This document shows positions 59,738-64,000 of a DNA stretch of 64,000 nucleotides, piece after piece. The notes under the pieces are model-generated. The model was not told the DNA's origin and searched no databases. It saw nothing but the letters and a program-made list of their open reading frames with translations. Location of the stretch: positions 186,001 through 250,000 of the forward strand of contig DASVBS010000031.1 of the NCBI GenBank assembly GCA_036375715.1, written 5' to 3'. Both the position numbers and the translations under genes were made by a program. The stretch's first letter is position 1; every line of letters starts with the position of its first letter. The DNA comes from Longimicrobiaceae bacterium. GTDB lineage: Bacteria > Gemmatimonadota > Gemmatimonadetes > Longimicrobiales > Longimicrobiaceae.

Positions 59738-60526
59738 ATGTCCACCAACGAAGAGCTCGTGACCGTGGAGGAAGGCAAATACGTCTACTGCATCATCAAG
59801 AGCCCCAAGCCCCGGGAGTTCGGGCAGATCGGCATTGGTGAGGGGACGAACAACGTCTATACCGTTCACTACGGCGAGCTCGCGGCGGTGGTGAGTGACA
59901 CGCCGATCCGCATCTACGATCCCACCCGCGAGAACGTGCTGGCGCACGAGTTCGTCAACGAGACGGTGATGCGCGAGTACACGGTGATCCCGATGAGCTT
60001 CGGGACGCTGTTCCGCACGGAGGAGGATATCGTCGAACTGCTGAAGTCTACCTATCAGGCCTTCGACGACGTCCTCGAGAAGATGAAGGACAAGATCGAG
60101 TTCGGCCTGAAGGTGCTGTGGGACCGGGAGAAGGTCATCGCCACCATCGAGGAGGAGAACGAAGAGATTCGCCGCCTCAAGGACGAGATCAATCGCAGCG
60201 CTCAGAGCTCGACCTACTTCGCCCGCATGCAGCTCGGCCGACTCATCGAGGCTGCCCTCGAGGAGGCCGGCAACCGCTACGTACGCGATATCCACGACGC
60301 CCTGAAGCCCGCCGCCGTCGCCTCCCGCTCCAACAAGCCGATCGGCGACCGCATGATCCTGAACGCCGCCTTCCTCGTCGAGCGCGACCGCGAGAAGGCT
60401 TTCGACGAGGCGGTGAAGGAGATCTCCCTGCGCTACGAGGACCTGCTCACCTTCAAATACACCGGCCCCTGGCCACCGTACAACTTCGTCAATATCAAGC
60501 TGAAGCTGGAGAAGGCGAGCGGGTGA
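59738..60526 (+). CDS. Gas vesicle protein GvpL/GvpF
   Basis: 262 residues. The N-terminal VYCIIKSPKPREFGQIGIG and the C-terminal signature FKYTGPWPPYNFVNIKL identify the GvpL/F family, which assembles with GvpA during vesicle nucleation. A helical insert (about residues 95-150, charged) is typical. First gene of a gas-vesicle cluster that continues past the window. A repeat element starts 5 nt after the stop. Confidence 0.95.
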   Translation: MSTNEELVTVEEGKYVYCIIKSPKPREFGQIGIGEGTNNVYTVHYGELAAVVSDTPIRIYDPTRENVLAHEFVNETVMREYTVIPMSFGTLFRTEEDIVELLKSTYQAFDDVLEKMKDKIEFGLKVLWDREKVIATIEEENEEIRRLKDEINRSAQSSTYFARMQLGRLIEAALEEAGNRYVRDIHDALKPAAVASRSNKPIGDRMILNAAFLVERDREKAFDEAVKEISLRYEDLLTFKYTGPWPPYNFVNIKLKLEKASG

Positions 60527-60531
60527 CGACG

Positions 60532-60712
60532 ATTTTGAATTTTTGAATTCCTGATTCCCAATTCCTGACTGCGAATTACGAATTAGTGTGGGGTTGGCGC
60601 CCAGACGTTGCATTCAGGCGAAACTGTCTGGCGCAGCGCATGCGAAACCGGTCTCACAGCCATTTCATTTCCGACTCGCCTTCAATCCGTAATTCGTAAT
60701 TCGTAATTCAAA
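60532..60712. repeat. Intergenic element 6: AT-rich inverted arms between gvpL and gvpG
   Basis: Left arm (60532-60585) mixes AATTTTTGAATT and GAATTACGAATTA units. Right arm (60683-60712) repeats GTAATTC in the opposite direction. The core has an imperfect stem (GGCGCCCAGAC near 60596, GTCTGGCGC at 60626-60634). GC falls well below the genes on both sides. Ends 17 nt before the gvpG ATG. Confidence 0.85.
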
Positions 60713-60729
60713 CGCTCCGCTGCGCTGCC

Positions 60730-61026
60730 ATGGGCTTGCTCAAGCACCTCCTCTTCTGGCCGGTTACCGGGCCGGAGTTCCTCGTGAAGTTCGCGCTGGA
60801 CAAGGTCCACGGGACGGTGCGCGAGGAGCTGACCAACGACGAGGCGGTGAAGGAGGAGCTGCTGGCGCTGCAGATGCGCCTTGAGCTGGGGGAGATCGAC
60901 GAGACTGAGTACCTCCGCCAGGAGGGACTCCTCATGGAACGCCTGCGCGAGGTGCGCCGCTGGCGCGAGGAGTTCGGTATGGGAACCGCCGGAGGGCCCG
61001 TCAGGGTAGCCCGGGATAATTATTAA
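60730..61026 (+). CDS. Gas vesicle protein GvpG
   Basis: 98 residues. The opening MGLLKHLLFWPVTGPEFLVKF and the acidic helical remainder (ELLALQMRLELGEIDETEYLRQEG) match GvpG, a small accessory protein of gas-vesicle clusters. ATG at 60730. Its stop codon lies inside the first bases of element 7, so the gene is bracketed by repeats. Confidence 0.93.
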   Translation: MGLLKHLLFWPVTGPEFLVKFALDKVHGTVREELTNDEAVKEELLALQMRLELGEIDETEYLRQEGLLMERLREVRRWREEFGMGTAGGPVRVARDNY

Positions 61027-61245
61027 TTACGAATTACGAATTACGCGCCTTGCCATCTTCCGTGCTACCGCGGCCATCCTCGGTCCGACTCCTGCCTTCC
61101 AAAGCGAATCCAACGATGCGGCGGTGGCGGGCTACACACACGATGACAAAGGTAAGTGATTCATAATTCAAATTCGTAATTCGTAATTCGTAATTTGTAA
61201 TTTGTAATTTTTCAGACCCGATACAAAATTCAAAATTCAAAATTA
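61020..61245. repeat. Intergenic element 7: inverted heptamer arms reaching the ArsA-like gene
   Basis: Left arm (61020-61046) repeats AATTACG over the gvpG stop. Right arm (61160-61213) repeats GTAATTC then GTAATTT. A further AAAATTC x3 tract (61223-61245) ends within codons just before the P-loop of the next gene. Core of about 115 nt has no gene. The last tract repeats the reverse complement of part of the left arm of element 6. Confidence 0.85.
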
Positions 61246-63064
61246 CCTGGTCTGCGGTAAGGGCGGCGTCGGCAAGACGACCGTGGCCGCGGCGCTGGCG
61301 GTGGAGCGGGCGGACGCGGGGGAGCGGGTGCTGGTGGTGTCGGTCGATCCGGCGCATTCGCTGGGAGATGCGCTGGGGGTGCGACTCGGGCCGGAACCCA
61401 CCGCCGTCCCCGGAGTGCGCGGGCTCTCCGCGCTCGAAGTCGACGCCGAGCTGGAGCGGCGGCGCTTTCTCGCGTCGCACCGCGGCGCCCTCCTCGCCCT
61501 GCTGGACCGCGGGACCTACCTCGACGCGCAGGACGCTGCCGAACTGGTGGAGCTGACCGTCCCGGGGATGGACGAGTTGGCGGCCCTCTTCCGTCTTCGC
61601 GAGCTAATGTCTGGCGGTGAGACGATCATCGTAGACACCGCACCCACCGGTCACACCCTCCGCCTTCTCGATCTCCCCGACCTCGCCAACGCCTGGCTCC
61701 AGGCACTGCAGGCGCTCGAGTCCCGCAGCCGGGCGGTCAGCACCGCCCTGGTGGGAGCGTACCAGCCGGACGAGGCCTCGGCGCTGCTGGATCAGCTCGG
61801 GCGCGAGCTGACGGAACTGTCCGCGCTGCTGAAGGATCCCGACCGCACGCGCTGCATCCTGGTCACCGGCCGCGAGCCGATGATCCTGGCGGAGACGCTG
61901 AGGCTGCAGGAAGAGCTCGCCCGCCGACACATCGCCGTGGAAGCCGTTGTCGTGAATCGCTCGACGCCCGCTTCCGCTCGGATCCACCGGGACGTGCCGG
62001 TCTTCTTCGTACCGCCGCTGTCCGAACCCCCTGTCGGGGTGGATTTCCTGCGCGCCTTCGCAGCGCTCCTGCATCAGGATGCTCAGCAACAGGGTGCTCG
62101 GGAAGTGCGCGGGAACGCCCCTCTGGCGCGTTCGAGCCTCCATCTGGGCAGCCCGTTCACGCCCCCGCTCGATCGCTCCCTCTATTTCGTGGCCGGCAAG
62201 GGCGGGGTGGGGAAGACGACCACCGCGGCCGCCCTGGCCGTCCGTCTGAGTGAGGCGGGAAAGAACGTCCTCCTGCTGGGCGTCGACCCGGCCGGCTCTC
62301 TCGGCGACGTTCTCGGGACCGCTGCGGAGGGGGCGGAGTCGCTGCGGCTGGGAGAGCGGCTGGTGGCGCGGCAGCTCGATGCGCACTCCACCTGGGAGGC
62401 CTTCCGCGCGGAGTACGAGCAGGAAGCGAAGCGGGTCTTCGCCGCCCTCAGCCCGGGACCGGATCACTCCGGGATCTCCCGCCTCGTGGACCTCGCACCC
62501 CCGGGGATCGACGAGCTGTCAGCGCTCGTGGAAGTGGTTGACGCAACGGAAGATCGCCCCTATGATGCCGTCGTCGTGGACTGCGCCCCGAGCGGTCATT
62601 TTCTGCGTCTCATGGAGCTTCCCCGGGTGGCCCTGAAGTGGACGCACCAGGCAATGCGGCTGCTGCTGAAGTACCGCGAGGTGGTACCGCCGGGCGGCCT
62701 GGGGGAGCGCCTGTTGCGTCTGGCCCGCTCGCTCCGGGTGTTCGAGGGAAGGCTTCGGGACGTCGACCGCACGTGGCTGCTGATCGTCGCGCTCCCCGAG
62801 CCACTGAGCGTGGCCGAGAGCGGTCGCCTGTTTACCCGTCTCGGGGAGTTGGGGATCCGGCCGGGGGCGCTCGTCGTCAACCGGCTCTTCGCGCCCGGAA
62901 CGGCGACGGCGGAGATCCGTAACGACCACGCTGCCGAGCTCTGCCGGCTGGCGGGGGCAACTCCCGTCTTCGCCGCTCCGGCGCTCCCCGAGGGGCCGCG
63001 CGGAGTGCACGCGCTGTCTCGGCTGGCGGCCGGCTGGGTCGGTCTGAACAGAGTGCAGGACTGA
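61235..63064 (+). CDS. Two-domain ArsA/Get3-like ATPase in gas-vesicle cluster (start uncertain)
   Basis: About 609 residues of two homologous halves. Each half has a deviant Walker A (CGKGGVGKTTVAAALA; AGKGGVGKTTTAAALA), the switch I motif SVDPAHSLGD / GVDPAGSLGD, and the switch II signature DTAPTGHTLRLLDLP / DCAPSGHFLRLMELP. No CxxC of Get3 is present. The first half has no ATG, GTG or TTG before its P-loop; GTG 61283 would cut the P-loop away. ATT 61235 or CTG 61247 are the only in-frame alternatives before the stop at 61205; 61235 gives the expected leader. Arsenic genes are absent, so a role in gas-vesicle assembly is inferred. Confidence 0.8.
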   Translation: MQNYLVCGKGGVGKTTVAAALAVERADAGERVLVVSVDPAHSLGDALGVRLGPEPTAVPGVRGLSALEVDAELERRRFLASHRGALLALLDRGTYLDAQDAAELVELTVPGMDELAALFRLRELMSGGETIIVDTAPTGHTLRLLDLPDLANAWLQALQALESRSRAVSTALVGAYQPDEASALLDQLGRELTELSALLKDPDRTRCILVTGREPMILAETLRLQEELARRHIAVEAVVVNRSTPASARIHRDVPVFFVPPLSEPPVGVDFLRAFAALLHQDAQQQGAREVRGNAPLARSSLHLGSPFTPPLDRSLYFVAGKGGVGKTTTAAALAVRLSEAGKNVLLLGVDPAGSLGDVLGTAAEGAESLRLGERLVARQLDAHSTWEAFRAEYEQEAKRVFAALSPGPDHSGISRLVDLAPPGIDELSALVEVVDATEDRPYDAVVVDCAPSGHFLRLMELPRVALKWTHQAMRLLLKYREVVPPGGLGERLLRLARSLRVFEGRLRDVDRTWLLIVALPEPLSVAESGRLFTRLGELGIRPGALVVNRLFAPGTATAEIRNDHAAELCRLAGATPVFAAPALPEGPRGVHALSRLAAGWVGLNRVQD

Positions 63065-63089
63065 GGTCGGATCCCCACCCTGGAGGCCT

Positions 63090-63902
63090 GTGACCGAAGC
63101 GATGGAGAACGCGCTGGTCTATCTCTACGGCATCGTACCGGCCGAGGCACCGGAGCCGCCGGAGGATCTCCTGGGGCTGGAAGGGAAGCCCGTGAAGTTG
63201 CTGTGCGAAGGGCCCCTGGCCGCGGTCGTGGGGGAGGTCCCGGAGGAGGAGTACTCGGACGAGGTCCTGAACGAGCGGCTCGGCGACCTCGCCTGGGTGG
63301 GTGAGCGGGGGATCGCCCACGAGCGGGTGCTGGATTGGTACGCCGAGCGCGGCCCGGTCATTCCGCTGAGCCTCTTCTCCCTCCATCGTGACCTCGATCG
63401 GGTCCGTGCGCGGCTCCTGGCGGAGGCGGATCGCGTCCTCCCGCTTCTCGAGCGGCTGCGCGGGCGACGGGAATGGCAGGTGAGGATCTGGCGGCGGGAT
63501 GCGCGCGTCGCTGAGAGCCTGGAGGAGCTCTCGCCCACGCTGAAGGCGCTGTCCACCGAGATCGAGACTGCCCCGCCGGGGCGCCGCTACCTCCTGCGGA
63601 AGAAGCGTGATGCGGCGCGAGCCGAGGAGCTGCGCCGCGTCTCGGAGCGGGTGGCGCACCTCGTCTATGCCGAGCTCGCTAAAATCGCGGAGCGCGAGTG
63701 CCTGGTCCCGCGGCCGCACGGCGCGCCGGATTCGGGTCGCGTCCTCGCGCTGGACAGCGCCTGGCTCGTCCCCGAGGAGGTATACCCCGCCTTCCAGCAG
63801 CGCCTGGGCGAGCTCGCCGGGGAGTTCCAACCCAACGGCTTCGAGTTCGAGTTCACCGGTCCCTGGCCGCCGTATCACTTCACCGACGTCGATGACGACT
63901 GA
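63090..63902 (+). CDS. Gas vesicle protein GvpL/GvpF, second copy
   Basis: 270 residues from GTG 63090 (GGAGG upstream). ALVYLYGIVPAEAPEPP at the start and FEFTGPWPPYHFTDV at the end match GvpL/F, as for the gene at 59738, but the middle differs and is richer in Arg. Clusters often carry two members (GvpF and GvpL), one binding GvpA. It overlaps the next gene by 11 nt. Confidence 0.93.
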   Translation: MTEAMENALVYLYGIVPAEAPEPPEDLLGLEGKPVKLLCEGPLAAVVGEVPEEEYSDEVLNERLGDLAWVGERGIAHERVLDWYAERGPVIPLSLFSLHRDLDRVRARLLAEADRVLPLLERLRGRREWQVRIWRRDARVAESLEELSPTLKALSTEIETAPPGRRYLLRKKRDAARAEELRRVSERVAHLVYAELAKIAERECLVPRPHGAPDSGRVLALDSAWLVPEEVYPAFQQRLGELAGEFQPNGFEFEFTGPWPPYHFTDVDDD

Positions 63903-64000
63903 GGCGGGGAGCCCCCAAGGACGTGACGATCCGCTCGCGCGGGAGATCGACCTCTGGGAGGGAAGCCTGGCCAGCAACGAGCCGCACTCGCTGGTCGACC
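63892..64000 (+). CDS. Start of probable GvpJ/GvpS-type gas-vesicle gene (truncated by window)
   Basis: ATG at 63892 overlaps the end of the GvpL/F gene; 36 residues are visible. The last residues, EPHSLVD, are the beginning of the SLVDLLDRVLxKG motif shared by GvpA, GvpJ, GvpM and GvpS proteins. The window ends before the motif can be confirmed. Called from context and these few residues. Confidence 0.5.
   Translation, partial: MTTEAGSPQGRDDPLAREIDLWEGSLASNEPHSLVD

Noticed and set aside
59216-60613. Minus-strand frame of 465 codons across the DUF456 and gvpL genes.
   Set aside because: Antisense to GvpL/F, which has a certain family signature.
61283-63064. GTG 61283 as the start of the ArsA-like gene.
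   Set aside because: It would remove the first P-loop (CGKGGVGKTT), which is intact directly upstream in the same frame.
1-64000. tRNA, rRNA, CRISPR arrays, insertion-sequence transposases, phage or toxin-antitoxin genes.
   Set aside because: Looked for by eye and none found; the tandem arms lack unique spacers and are not CRISPR repeats. A tRNA could be missed without a scan.

Overview
This is a high-GC chromosomal window from a Gram-negative bacterium. P- and L-ring flagellar genes, lipoproteins, a SusC/SusD pair and an OmpA-type lipoprotein all indicate an outer membrane. The mix of a long flagellar cluster, a SusCD locus in a GC-rich genome, ECF42/DGPF genes and gas-vesicle genes suggests a Gemmatimonadota-like lineage. 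That is an inference from gene content; no marker gene fixes it.

Layout. (1) 1-26.0 kb is one flagellar supercluster, almost all on the + strand, with many ATGA/GTGA overlaps: fliI(partial)-fliJ-motE-fliK-flgD-flgE, fliL-fliM-fliN-fliOP-fliQ-fliR-flhB-flhA, flhF-flhG-fliA-(unknown)-flgF, flgG-flgA-flgH-flgI, flgJ-flgN-flgK, csrA, a minus-strand kinase-like gene, motA-motB. Several parts are unusual: FliK carries an M15-type peptidase domain, FliO is fused to FliP, FlhG lacks the P-loop lysine, FlhF lacks the N domain, FlgH has no lipobox cysteine, and flgL, fliW and flagellin are absent here. (2) 26.2-37.7 kb holds a methyltransferase and then a fructan-use locus: sugar porter, LacI regulator, SusC, SusD, GH32 enzyme and PfkB sugar kinase, with three copies of a GCAAACGTTNGC-like operator. 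(3) 37.9-47.5 kb is accessory: a peptide-type binding lipoprotein, an ECF42 sigma factor with its DGPF partner, a GH43 lipoprotein, two DUF1080 proteins and a SIMPL-like protein. (4) 47.6-53.0 kb (minus strand) has a VOC protein, a second DGPF protein, an EAL/HDOD protein and two tandem PAS-kinase-receiver proteins, the downstream one decayed at its ATP-binding motifs. (5) 53.4-59.7 kb is mostly housekeeping: DinB, OmpA lipoprotein, trpS, zinc ribbon, dapA-dapB, mgtC-like, DUF456. (6) 59.7-64 kb is the start of a gas-vesicle cluster: GvpL/F, GvpG, a two-domain ArsA-like ATPase, a second GvpL/F and the beginning of a probable GvpJ/S-type gene.

A signal that no gene explains is a set of seven intergenic elements. 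Each has two arms of 7-8-nt tandem units in opposite orientation, and each begins at or just after a stop codon (after flhA, flgF, flgK, the OmpA gene, trpS, gvpL, gvpG). The unit differs from place to place, but the architecture is the same. One of them runs into the 5' end of the ArsA-like gene and removes any ordinary start codon before its P-loop.
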